A stretch of 64,000 bases of DNA, taken from Cellulomonadaceae bacterium (GTDB lineage: Bacteria; Actinomycetota; Actinomycetes; Actinomycetales; Cellulomonadaceae). The notes beneath the pieces are model-generated. The model did no database searches. It was not told the origin of the DNA and saw only the letters and a program-made list of their open reading frames with translations. Location: the NCBI GenBank assembly GCA_031256435.1, contig JAIRQO010000043.1, forward strand, positions 1 through 64,000. The letters run 5' to 3'. Positions 8,134 through 15,912 of this stretch are shown piece after piece. How positions within the stretch are numbered: the stretch's first letter is position 1; each line of letters starts with the position of its first letter. Position numbers and translations under genes: made by a program.

Positions 8134-8258
8134 TGCCGTCACGTTTACCTTTCCCTAAAGTGAAATGTGTCAGGGCGAAACAGCCCAGACTCCCGGGGAC
8201 CGCGAACCTCTGGGATAAGCAACGATCGGCAATGATGCCGTTTCAAGGGGTGAAAACC

Positions 8259-9461
8259 ATGTCACGCAACGCAGCGCGCACTATCCGCAGGACTTCCATC
8301 GTCTGTACCGCCGCAGCCCTCGGTCTGCTGGCCGGCTCCCTCATCGCTCCCGCCGGAGCCTCTCCGTCCAAGTGGATTGCTGATGAGAATGAAACCAACC
8401 AGTCTGAAGGCATCGCCTGCCGTCCGTTCACTGCCGAGGCGGCTGTGGAGGGCAAGGACAAGGTTGAGTCCGTGTGGGTCAAGACTGCTGATGCCATTCC
8501 CGCCCAGGCTGCTGAGTACAAGACAGTAACGTCTTGCTACAACTACACCGGAGCATGGAAGGGCGAGGGGAAGCCGCCCGTGGATGACTCCAACTGGCAC
8601 GGTGGAAACCAGTCCTGCAACAACAACAAGCACGGCAACTACGAGTCAACTCCCGCTGGCATTTACTCCACCAGTGACTCCAACGGCAATGGCTCGTGGT
8701 TCAAGATCGGTAAAGAGCAAGTACTGGTCAAGGCAGCTGTGGAAGCCGTTCCTGAGCAGGGTTACTGGACTGACGAGATCCCCGCCGTTCCTGCCAAGGA
8801 CGCGGTCATCAAGTTCCGTTGCCACCTCAAGCCGCAACCTACCGAAGAACCCATGTGCGAGATTCCTGGCCTGGAGAACTTCAAGGCTGACTCTGACGAG
8901 TGCACCCCGCCCACCACTCCTGACCCCATGTGTGAGTTTGAAGGCCTGGAGAACCTGACCGCTGATGACCCGGCCTGCGTCCCCCCGCTGGGCAACGATG
9001 ACCAGTTCTGCACCGCTGAAGATGGCGGCCAGTACCCGCTGGGTTCCGAAGAGTGTGAGGCTGTAGTTCCGGTCATGTGCGAGATTGAAGGCTTGGAACA
9101 GTTTGCCGCTGACGCCCCCGAGTGCACCACTCCTGAGACGCCCACCGGTGATGACTCCGTCCTCAAGCAGGGCAACGTGGCCGAGAAGAAGGCTGTGAAG
9201 GAAGCCAAGGTTGCTGAAGCTAAGGTTGCCGAGTCCAAGGTTGCTGAAGCCAAGCTTGCCGCTACTGACGCCAAGACCGTTGCCGAGAAGACCGCTGTTG
9301 CCAGGAAGGCTCCGGTTGCCGCAACCGCCAAGGCTCTGCAGACCGCAGGTCCGGAACTGCACCACACCGGTGCCAGCCCTGTCCTCATGGTCCTGTCCGC
9401 ACTGCTCCTCGGTGGTGGCGCCTTTGTGGTCACCTCGCCCAAGAAGGCAGCAACCCGCTGA
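8259..9461 (+). CDS. Secreted Cys-repeat surface protein with LxxTG-type sorting tail
   Basis: I do not recognise the family. ATG at 8259 follows an AAGGGG ribosome-binding site and opens a signal peptide: Arg-rich start, hydrophobic AAALGLLAGSLIA, cleavage near APAGA-SP. The mid part (residues about 35-190) has several Cys. Four related segments follow at about residues 198-290: MCEIPGLENF...C, MCEFEGLENL...C, FCTAEDGGQY...C and MCEIEGLEQF...C, each with a Cys near both ends. Next comes an Ala/Lys/Val helical repeat (VAEAKVAESKVAEAKLA). The C-terminus has LHHTG, a hydrophobic stretch (VLMVLSALLLGGGAFVV) and a basic tail. This is the layout of a sortase substrate, perhaps for the class E sortases at 48.4-50.4 kb. 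Confidence 0.75.
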   Translation: MSRNAARTIRRTSIVCTAAALGLLAGSLIAPAGASPSKWIADENETNQSEGIACRPFTAEAAVEGKDKVESVWVKTADAIPAQAAEYKTVTSCYNYTGAWKGEGKPPVDDSNWHGGNQSCNNNKHGNYESTPAGIYSTSDSNGNGSWFKIGKEQVLVKAAVEAVPEQGYWTDEIPAVPAKDAVIKFRCHLKPQPTEEPMCEIPGLENFKADSDECTPPTTPDPMCEFEGLENLTADDPACVPPLGNDDQFCTAEDGGQYPLGSEECEAVVPVMCEIEGLEQFAADAPECTTPETPTGDDSVLKQGNVAEKKAVKEAKVAEAKVAESKVAEAKLAATDAKTVAEKTAVARKAPVAATAKALQTAGPELHHTGASPVLMVLSALLLGGGAFVVTSPKKAATR

Positions 9462-9470
9462 CACTAACTA

Positions 9471-9493
9471 GCCTCACCCTCGCAACGTGAGGC
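9471..9493 (+). terminator. Hairpin after the surface-protein gene
   Basis: GCCTCAC (9471-9477) pairs with GTGAGGC (9487-9493) across a 9-nt loop, 10 bp after the stop codon. There is no T-run, which is common for actinobacterial terminators. Confidence 0.5.
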
Positions 9494-9552
9494 CCGGGTC
9501 AACGCCGATGGAGTCCCATTTCACTCCTGGCTCGACCGGCACATACCCAGCA

Positions 9553-9585
9553 GAGGCCCCCTTGCTCGCCGAGCAAGGGGGCCTC
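9553..9585. terminator. Strong 15-bp stem-loop terminator
   Basis: GAGGCCCCCTTGCTC and GAGCAAGGGGGCCTC form a perfect 15-bp stem with a 3-nt loop. It probably isolates the surface-protein gene from hipBA. Confidence 0.75.
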
Positions 9586-9697
9586 TCGCGTGCCCGCCAC
9601 CTGTCCGCACCGAGAACAGTGCGCACACGTCACCCCAAGGACAACGCACCACACTCCATCGTCGGGCATGGACACCATGCCCACCACGCCAGATATG

Positions 9698-9715
9698 TGT
9701 CATCATTTTCTGACA
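9698..9715. promoter_or_regulatory. Likely HipB-type operator TGTCA-N8-TGACA
   Basis: The palindrome lies just upstream of the antitoxin start and has the same half-site spacing as the E. coli HipB operator (TATCC-N8-GGATA). A second TGTCA/TGACG pair overlaps the start codon (9736-9750). Autoregulation by the antitoxin is inferred. Confidence 0.5.
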
Positions 9716-9722
9716 TTTGTGG

Positions 9723-9728
9723 TAGCCT
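9723..9728 (+). promoter_or_regulatory. -10 element TAGCCT, leaderless hipB
   Basis: The hexamer ends 6 nt before the ATG at 9735, so the transcript should start at or next to the start codon. Confidence 0.5.
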
Positions 9729-9734
9729 AGACGC

Positions 9735-9983
9735 ATGTCAGGAAATGACGACATCCACATCGCTCCCTTATCCAGACCAGAATTCTTTGGCAGGGTTATC
9801 GGTGACCTCAGACACACCCAGGGGTTGACCCAAGCCCAACTTGCACAGCGGTTGGGGGTCTCCCGCCAATACGTTGTTGAACTCGAAGGCGGGAGGGTCA
9901 CGAGGGCCGTTGAGGTGATTGTTGAAGCCTTCGCCCAGTTAGGGTACGTTCTCCAGCCTGTTCGCGAGGGCTCCCGTGGCTAA
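9735..9983 (+). CDS. hipB: XRE-family antitoxin, HipB-like
   Basis: This 82-residue DNA-binding protein has a helix-turn-helix at about residues 20-55 (LRHTQGLTQAQLAQRLGVSR, then QYVVELEGG). It overlaps the toxin kinase by 8 nt. In HipBA modules the antitoxin binds the kinase and represses the operon. The palindrome at 9698 is a good candidate site. Confidence 0.8.
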   Translation: MSGNDDIHIAPLSRPEFFGRVIGDLRHTQGLTQAQLAQRLGVSRQYVVELEGGRVTRAVEVIVEAFAQLGYVLQPVREGSRG

Positions 9984-11214
9984 GACCCTGCACGCCTGGC
10001 TCTACGGGACGCATCTCGCAGAGATATCGTCGAACAGTGAAGGGACTCGACTCGGGTTGAACTTCACTGATGAAGCGCTTACCCGGTGGGGGACGGGTTC
10101 CACGATTCTCTCGATGTCTCTGCCCCTGTCCAGGAGGCATCATCCTCAGGCCCGCGTCACGGCGTTCTTCCAGGGATTGTTACCTGAGGGTCAGCAACTT
10201 ACAGCCATGGCCCAGTATGTTGACGTGGCAGAATCCAACACCTTTGCGCTGCTCGCTGAGTTTGGAAAGGACGTGGCTGGAGCACTCTATCTCACAACGG
10301 ACAATGAACCAGAAGCCGTACCCCCTCACCAGTATCGTCCCTTGTCACTCGAAGAATTGGCGCGTGAGGTGGAAACATCCCGGCTCGATCAGGGGATGGA
10401 CGCCTTTGAGCCTCTCGGGAATACCCCAACTCTCCGAGGGCGATCTCTCGGCGGATATCAGGGTAAGCGGTTGGTGGCCCAGTTTGACGGTTCATGGTTT
10501 GACCCCGTAGGCGGTTCGCCTTCAACCCATATTGCCAAGCCTCAGTCTGTCAACGTGAACCATCCTGATCTGACTGAAAATGAAGCAGTGACCATGCAGT
10601 TTGCACAGCGTCTTGGGATTACCACCACGGAATCGGAACTGCATCATGTGGAGGGGACTGTGTTCATGACGCAATCCAGGTTTGATAGAGTCATTGACGG
10701 TCCGCATCGCGTGCGCAGGATTCACCAGGAGGATGGGTGTCAGGCCACAGGCACCGTTCCTGGAAGGAAATACGAGGCCTCGGGCGGCCCGTCACTGCAG
10801 AGCATCGCGCGGCTACTGGCTCCCGCTGAGCGTGAGACGTTCCTTGGACAACTTACCTTCAAAGCTGTCATCGGCGACACCGACGCACACGCGAAAAATA
10901 CATCATTCGTGCATCGAGAGGATGGACGAGTCACCCTTGCTCCCCTCTATGACTGCCAACCGGGACTCCACTATGTGGCCAACTCACTGGCTCAGCGGAT
11001 CAATGGCGTGTCCACGTTCCCGGTGTTATCAGCGGCCGACCTGGTGGCAGAGGGCGCCCAGTGGGGGATTGATATTGAGGCGGCATCGCGCATTGTGAGG
11101 CAAACGGTGGTGGGGATGGCGGTTGAATTCCCTGCGCTTGACGTGAGGCAAGGAAATCTTGCCGCCTTTGAGGTGGTAGAGCGGCGGATCGCACAGTTTG
11201 TGGCGAACGTTTGA
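9976..11214 (+). CDS. hipA: HipA-like serine/threonine kinase toxin
   Basis: In E. coli HipA phosphorylates glutamyl-tRNA synthetase, stalling translation and causing persistence. The 412 residues match full-length HipA. An N-terminal HipA_N-like region (FFQGLLPEGQQL) is followed by the kinase core with GDTDAHAKN (residues 300-308; catalytic Asp303 and metal-binding Asn308 by homology) and the DFG-like LAPLYDCQ near 327. Overlap with hipB implies coupled translation. Whether the substrate is an aminoacyl-tRNA synthetase here is unknown, but serS lies directly downstream. Confidence 0.85.
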   Translation: MAKTLHAWLYGTHLAEISSNSEGTRLGLNFTDEALTRWGTGSTILSMSLPLSRRHHPQARVTAFFQGLLPEGQQLTAMAQYVDVAESNTFALLAEFGKDVAGALYLTTDNEPEAVPPHQYRPLSLEELAREVETSRLDQGMDAFEPLGNTPTLRGRSLGGYQGKRLVAQFDGSWFDPVGGSPSTHIAKPQSVNVNHPDLTENEAVTMQFAQRLGITTTESELHHVEGTVFMTQSRFDRVIDGPHRVRRIHQEDGCQATGTVPGRKYEASGGPSLQSIARLLAPAERETFLGQLTFKAVIGDTDAHAKNTSFVHREDGRVTLAPLYDCQPGLHYVANSLAQRINGVSTFPVLSAADLVAEGAQWGIDIEAASRIVRQTVVGMAVEFPALDVRQGNLAAFEVVERRIAQFVANV

Positions 11215-11270
11215 AGTTCCTGATCCCAGCCACTGTGGGTGTCCCCGCGATTCCATATCACGGGCACCCG

Positions 11271-11276
11271 GTAGGC
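11271..11276 (+). promoter_or_regulatory. -10 element TAGGCT, leaderless serS
   Basis: The hexamer ends 7 nt before the GTG start at 11284. No ribosome-binding site is visible between them. Confidence 0.5.
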
Positions 11277-11283
11277 TGCCCCT

Positions 11284-12555
11284 GTGATTGATCTGAAGTT
11301 CCTGCGGGAGAATCCTGACGTAGTGCGAGCCAGCCAAACGGCGCGCGGCGATGACCCGGGTCTGGTGGATGCCGTTCTCGCTGCGGATGAGCAACGCCGC
11401 ACCAACCTCCTTGCATTTGAGAACTTGCGCGCTCAGCAAAAATCCATGGGTAAGCAGGTAGCCCAAGCCAAAGGTGAAGAGAAGCAGGCGCTTCTTGCTC
11501 AGACCAAGGAACTTGCCGCCCAGGTCAAGGCCGCCCAGGCTGCGGCGAACGAGGCCGAATCTACGTCCGAGGAGTTGGCTTACCAGATTGCCAACATCAC
11601 CCTCAGCGCCCCACCTGGAGGTGAAGAGGACTTCGTCGTCGTAGAAACACGTGGAACGCCCCGTGACTTTGCTGCCGAAGGGTTTGAGCCGCAAGATCAC
11701 GTGGACGTGGCCCAGGGCCTCAAGGCAATGGACATTGAGCGCGGCGCCAAGGTGAGCGGGGCGCGTTTCATCTACCTCACCGGTGTGGGTGCGCAGTTGG
11801 AGATCGGTCTGCAAAACGCCGCCATGGATCAGGCCGTGCGCGCGGGGTTCATCCCCATGGTGACGCCCACCATGGTGCGGCCAGAAACTATGCGCGGTAC
11901 GGGATTCCTCGGCGCGCACAGTGATGAGATTTATCGCTTAGAGCGCGACGATCTCTATCTGGTAGGCACCAGCGAGGTGGCCTTGGCCGGCTACCACTCG
12001 GGAGAAATTCTAGATCTCGGTAACGGACCACTGCGGTACGCCGGATGGAGTTCCTGTTACCGGCGCGAGGCCGGAGCGGCAGGGCGGGACACCCGTGGAG
12101 CCATCCGCGTTCACCAGTTCAACAAGGTGGAGATGTTCTCCTATTGCCGCCCCGAGGATGCTGAGGACGAGCATCAGCGGCTGCTTGGGTGGGAACACCA
12201 GATGCTGGCCAAGATTGACGTGCCGTATCGCGTGATTGACACGGCTGCGGGAGACCTGGGCACCAGTGCAGCCAGGAAGTTTGATTGTGAAGCCTGGCTG
12301 CCCTCCCAAAACCGGTACTTTGAACTCACCAGCACGTCCAACTGCACCACCTTCCAGGCACGCAGGCTGAACATCCGCGAACGCACGGAAACCGGCGCCA
12401 CCCGCTACCTGGCCACGCTCAACGGAACCCTGGCTACGTCACGCTGGATTGTGGCGATCATTGAAAACCATCAGCAGAAGGACGGTTCGGTAGTAGTGCC
12501 AGCCGGACTGCGCCCCTATATGAATGGTGTTGAGGTGTTGGAGCCTGTGGGATGA
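11284..12555 (+). CDS. serS: Seryl-tRNA synthetase
   Basis: SerS charges tRNA-Ser with serine. The N-terminal antiparallel coiled coil (residues about 30-100, rich in Lys/Gln/Ala) is followed by the class II catalytic core: [10 protein letters not shown], the motif 2 region [15 protein letters not shown] and motif 3 [17 protein letters not shown]. The 423 residues are normal. The GTG start is probably leaderless. The gene overlaps the next by 4 nt. Heavy serine demand by the 1750-residue Ser-rich protein downstream is a curious neighbour but probably coincidence. Confidence 0.95.
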   Translation: MIDLKFLRENPDVVRASQTARGDDPGLVDAVLAADEQRRTNLLAFENLRAQQKSMGKQVAQAKGEEKQALLAQTKELAAQVKAAQAAANEAESTSEELAYQIANITLSAPPGGEEDFVVVETRGTPRDFAAEGFEPQDHVDVAQGLKAMDIERGAKVSGARFIYLTGVGAQLEIGLQNAAMDQAVRAGFIPMVTPTMVRPETMRGTGFLGAHSDEIYRLERDDLYLVGTSEVALAGYHSGEILDLGNGPLRYAGWSSCYRREAGAAGRDTRGAIRVHQFNKVEMFSYCRPEDAEDEHQRLLGWEHQMLAKIDVPYRVIDTAAGDLGTSAARKFDCEAWLPSQNRYFELTSTSNCTTFQARRLNIRERTETGATRYLATLNGTLATSRWIVAIIENHQQKDGSVVVPAGLRPYMNGVEVLEPVG

Positions 12556-13397
12556 GCGAGGTGGCGCTCGCACCTGAGTCCACGCGCATAGGTCCCACCA
12601 ACCCGGTGAGCGAACCCTGGCTCGTAGCGTTGGACATTGATGGCACCATCATTGATTTTGATGCCACCATGACCCCGGCAGTGAAAGACGCCGTGCGGGA
12701 TGTACGTGATGCCGGGCACGAGGTGATCCTGGCCTCCGGGCGTTCCGTACTGGCCATGATGCCGATTGTGCGCAGGCTCGGTTTGGAGTCCGGGTGGCTG
12801 GTAGCGTCCAACGGCGCTGTCACTGCGCACATCGATCCTGCTGCGGACCCCGGCTACGTCCTTGACACGGTCATCACCTTTGACCCCGGCCCCGTGCTCC
12901 GCCTCCTGGCCGCCGAATTCCCCAGCGCCCGGTTTGCAGCCGAGGACCTCGGCATCGGGTTTCACGTCACGCAGAAATATCCGGACGGCGAGTTGATGGG
13001 GCGGCAGATTCTGGCCAGCGTGGAGGAGCTCTGCGGGCGCAGCATCACGCGGCTCATTGTTCGGGGCGACGAATCTCCCGAGGCTTTCCGCGAGCACGTC
13101 ATCTCCGCAGGGCTCGCGGACGTGAGTTACTTCATTGGGCACACGGCGTGGATGGACGTTTCCCCGCCGGGAACGAGCAAGGCCACGGCGTTGGAGAAGC
13201 TCCGCGCCCACCTGGACGCTCCGCACCAGCGCACCTTGGCCGTGGGTGACGGAGACAATGACACGGACATGATCCGGTGGGCCGCGCGCGGCGTGGCGAT
13301 GGGTCAGGCCCCGGCAGCGGTGCGGGAAGCCGCCGATGAAGTCACGGGTTCGGTCAAGGAGGACGGCCTGGTTCCCGTACTTCACTCCTTGCTCTAA
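12552..13397 (+). CDS. HAD-superfamily (Cof-like) phosphatase
   Basis: The 281-residue protein has HAD motif [11 protein letters not shown] (nucleophile Asp28, acid Asp30), motif II LASGR and motif [12 protein letters not shown], as in Cof-type sugar-phosphate or nucleotide phosphatases with a C2B cap. The ATGA overlap with serS suggests one transcript. The substrate cannot be told from sequence. Confidence 0.85.
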   Translation: MSEVALAPESTRIGPTNPVSEPWLVALDIDGTIIDFDATMTPAVKDAVRDVRDAGHEVILASGRSVLAMMPIVRRLGLESGWLVASNGAVTAHIDPAADPGYVLDTVITFDPGPVLRLLAAEFPSARFAAEDLGIGFHVTQKYPDGELMGRQILASVEELCGRSITRLIVRGDESPEAFREHVISAGLADVSYFIGHTAWMDVSPPGTSKATALEKLRAHLDAPHQRTLAVGDGDNDTDMIRWAARGVAMGQAPAAVREAADEVTGSVKEDGLVPVLHSLL

Positions 13398-13448
13398 GAA
13401 TCTGCGGCCAGGCAGGCACGCCGCCCGGCAACGGCCTACCTCCGATGG

Positions 13449-13454
13449 TAGCCT
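13449..13454 (+). promoter_or_regulatory. -10 element TAGCCT, start of the partner-switch operon
   Basis: The hexamer ends 6 nt before GTG 13461, so transcription probably starts leaderless here. It may be the main promoter for genes running toward the accessory Sec locus. Confidence 0.5.
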
Positions 13455-13460
13455 CAACCC

Positions 13461-13880
13461 GTGGAAGCACTCGATGACGTCATGGAAACCATTGTCCAGC
13501 AAGTGGAAGGGTCCATTGGGTGCGCCGTGGCGGATCTCCGGACCGGTGAATTGGTGGGGCTCGCGCAGCACACCACGTACCTGACCAGAGAGTATTTCGG
13601 CGCCGTGGCCGAGGCCGCCGTGGAAATGTTTCGCGGGCGTGCCACTACTGCCGTGGAGGATCTCATCACCGAGATGCGCGGTGTACCCACGCAGCACTTC
13701 CTGGAGGAAGTCCAGATGACCACCAAACACACCATTCACTTCATGATGGTGATGGCTAACAACCCGGATTACCTCGTCGCGCTGATCTGTAACCGTGAAA
13801 CCTCCCTAGGAATCGGCTGGGCCGCTACCCGTGCATCAGTGCTGCAGATTGATCCCATCCTCGACACCTTGTCCAAGTAG
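13461..13880 (+). CDS. Roadblock/LC7-like small protein
   Basis: The 139 residues fit a roadblock fold: an opening GSIGCAVADLRTGELVGL strand pair, a central helix (YFGAVAEAAVEMFRG), then the strands HTIHFMMVMAN and YLVALICNRETSLG and a final helix. Roadblock proteins dimerise and often regulate small GTPases or signalling complexes. It ends 6 bp before the GAF-phosphatase, so it probably belongs to that signalling operon. No GTPase is adjacent. Assignment is by pattern only. Confidence 0.55.
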   Translation: MEALDDVMETIVQQVEGSIGCAVADLRTGELVGLAQHTTYLTREYFGAVAEAAVEMFRGRATTAVEDLITEMRGVPTQHFLEEVQMTTKHTIHFMMVMANNPDYLVALICNRETSLGIGWAATRASVLQIDPILDTLSK

Positions 13881-13886
13881 GTCATC

Positions 13887-15089
13887 ATGGCAGACAAGAA
13901 ATCGCTGAGCCTGGGACAGGCAGAAGCCGAGGCGCGCGGAAATCTCCCGCAATCAAACCGCTACAACCACGTAGTCCGCCTTGCGCAGGCCATTTTCGGA
14001 ATGCCCATTGCCGCATTGAACCTCATTGGCAACGAGGCGCAATACACCATCTCTGCCGTAGGATTCCCCCTGGGTTCCATTCCCGTGGAAGAGTCCGTGT
14101 GCCGCATCACGGTGCAACACGAGGGAGTCATGGAGGTTTCCGATCTCCGCGAGGATGATCGCTTTGCCGGGATTTCCGCCGTGGTGAAAACCCCCAAGAT
14201 TCGCTACTACGCTGGCGTGCCGGTCAAAGGTCAGAGCGGCCAATACATCGGCGCCTTGTGCGTGATTGACCTGGCCCCCAGGAAACTGGGCAAGCAGCAG
14301 TTGGAGATGCTCAGTGACTTGGGCGCTCTCCTGGAACGTGAACTTGCCACCCAGGAAGAGATGGATCTGGCTGGCCGTGTCCAGCAGCACATGGTTCCTA
14401 GTGAACCGCCAGCCATCAACGGTGTGGAGATTGCCGGACGCGTGCAACCGGCTCGTGAAGCCGGGGGAGACTACCTCGATTGGTTTGTGGTGGAACCCGT
14501 AGTCAACAACGTGACGCAACCGCCGCGGTTGGAGATTGTGCTCGGTGACGTGATGGGCAAGGGCTTGGCCGCCTCCCTCATCGCCTCGGAAGTGCGCGCC
14601 GTGCTGCGGGGACATTCGCAGTACACGGACGTAGGGGATGCCGTGGCACGTACCTCCACCACCGCCCGTAGGGATTTAGAAGCCAATGCACGCTTCACCA
14701 CTTTGTGGGTAGCACAACTCGATCCGGCCACTGGTCACATGGATTACGTTGACGCCGGTCACGGGCTCGCGATGATCGTTTCGGAGCGCGGGTCTCGTCG
14801 TCTATTCCAAAACTATCTTCCGCTCGGGATGCCCATTGATGATGACTGGATCATGGCCTCTGATGTCATGGAGGAAGACGAACTGTTGTTGGTCTGTTCT
14901 GACGGCGTTTTTGATGTGCTCGACGATGATTTCAATAAAGTGGAAAAACATCTCAAGTACGTACTTGACCCAGCGCTCAGCTGCCAAGAAATTGTGGACA
15001 TGATTGTGGCGTTTGCCGTGCAGAATGGCGCTTCCGATGACGTAACGGCCATGGCGGTTCGTCGTACTGGAGAGACGGCAAAGAGTTAA
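13887..15089 (+). CDS. GAF-domain PP2C-type (SpoIIE/RsbU-like) phosphatase
   Basis: Residues about 25-165 form a GAF sensor domain (AQAIFGMPIAALNLI, VEESVCRITVQHEGVMEVSD, YYAGVPVKGQSGQYIGALCVID). Residues about 170-395 form a PP2C phosphatase with the metal-binding motifs GGDYLDW (about 193), LGDVMGKG (about 221) and LVCSDGVFD (about 337). Such enzymes dephosphorylate STAS anti-anti-sigma proteins in response to a signal. The likely substrate is the STAS protein encoded 22 bp downstream. Confidence 0.88.
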   Translation: MADKKSLSLGQAEAEARGNLPQSNRYNHVVRLAQAIFGMPIAALNLIGNEAQYTISAVGFPLGSIPVEESVCRITVQHEGVMEVSDLREDDRFAGISAVVKTPKIRYYAGVPVKGQSGQYIGALCVIDLAPRKLGKQQLEMLSDLGALLERELATQEEMDLAGRVQQHMVPSEPPAINGVEIAGRVQPAREAGGDYLDWFVVEPVVNNVTQPPRLEIVLGDVMGKGLAASLIASEVRAVLRGHSQYTDVGDAVARTSTTARRDLEANARFTTLWVAQLDPATGHMDYVDAGHGLAMIVSERGSRRLFQNYLPLGMPIDDDWIMASDVMEEDELLLVCSDGVFDVLDDDFNKVEKHLKYVLDPALSCQEIVDMIVAFAVQNGASDDVTAMAVRRTGETAKS

Positions 15090-15111
15090 ACAGTTCTCAG
15101 AAAGGAACATT

Positions 15112-15444
15112 GTGACGTATACAGAAAATGACAATGGCACCTACGTGGTCTTTGTCCCCGAGGGTAAGTTCAACCTTGTCACGGCACCGCTGATGAAGGA
15201 CCGTATTGACGAGTTGCTCAAGGATGGCAAGGCCAATGTGGTGGTGGACCTCCATGCCGTGGACTTCATTGACTCGTCAGGCCTTGGTGCCTTGATTGGT
15301 GGCTTGAAGGGTGCGCGTCAACAGGGTGGGGATTTGCGCATTGCTGATGCTGCAGATCAGGTCCGTGCGGTACTCAAGTTGACCAACCTGGACCGCATCC
15401 TCACACCCTTTGCAACGGTTGAGGAGGCCACCAATGGCTGGTGA
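15112..15444 (+). CDS. STAS-domain anti-sigma factor antagonist
   Basis: This 110-residue protein starts with GTG after AGAAAGGAAC. The phosphorylation site DSSGLGALIGG (Ser55/Ser56) follows the typical VVVDLHAVDFI strand. The unphosphorylated form would bind the kinase encoded next (overlap 11 nt) and free its partner. SpoIIAA/RsbV family. Confidence 0.88.
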   Translation: MTYTENDNGTYVVFVPEGKFNLVTAPLMKDRIDELLKDGKANVVVDLHAVDFIDSSGLGALIGGLKGARQQGGDLRIADAADQVRAVLKLTNLDRILTPFATVEEATNGW

Positions 15445-15868
15445 GACCAGCGAGTATACGCTGTCTGGATTTGCCGTTCCGGATCAACTGGATGCGGTCC
15501 ACGAGTTACTGGGCCGGGCTGCGGCCGAACACCCGGAACTCGATCCCATGGACGTCATGCTGTTCGAAACCGCGTTGATTGAGATTGCCAACAACGTGGT
15601 GGAGCATGGGCGCCCCGAGGGTGAGGTCCATTGGACGTTCACCGTGAGGGTGATGCCGGATCAGATTGAGGCGGACCTGAAAGATTCGGGTCAACCGTTC
15701 ACCCCCAAAACGGGCGAGGCCATGCCTGGCGATGACGCCGAGGGCGGACGCGGATTGTCCATGGCAGAAATGATCTTTGACAAGATTGAGTTCAGCCGCG
15801 ATGAGAACCTCAACCATTGGCGCATGGTGCGCCGTTTAGGACAAGTTCCTGAAGAACTTCAGATTTAA
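15434..15868 (+). CDS. RsbW/SpoIIAB-like serine kinase (anti-sigma factor type)
   Basis: ATG at 15434, inside the end of the STAS gene, gives 144 residues. The GHKL ATPase boxes are visible: N box EIANNVVEH (about 50-58), G1 DSGQPF (about 84) and G2 GGRGLSM (about 105). In partner switching this kinase phosphorylates the STAS protein and sequesters a sigma factor. No sigma factor is encoded nearby, so the output is unknown. It lies 44 bp upstream of the serine-rich repeat protein gene, same strand. Confidence 0.85.
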   Translation: MAGETSEYTLSGFAVPDQLDAVHELLGRAAAEHPELDPMDVMLFETALIEIANNVVEHGRPEGEVHWTFTVRVMPDQIEADLKDSGQPFTPKTGEAMPGDDAEGGRGLSMAEMIFDKIEFSRDENLNHWRMVRRLGQVPEELQI

Positions 15869-15871
15869 CCT

Positions 15872-15886
15872 CCGAGGCAGCCTCGG
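15872..15886 (+). terminator. Small hairpin between kinase gene and serine-rich repeat gene
   Basis: CCGAGG and CCTCGG pair over a CAG loop, 4 nt after the kinase stop. It may be a weak terminator or an attenuator between the signalling genes and the accessory Sec locus. Confidence 0.4.
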
Positions 15887-15912
15887 AACCTTTCACAGAG
15901 CAGGTGTAGTCC

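Noticed and set aside
8140..8258. Possible c-di-AMP (ydaO-type) riboswitch before the surface-protein gene
   Set aside because: GC-rich segments such as CCCGGGGACCGCGAACC recall that class, but the conserved core was not found; a covariance-model search would be needed.
12516..13739. 407-codon minus-strand frame opposite the HAD phosphatase
   Set aside because: Antisense shadow; the plus strand has clear HAD motifs.
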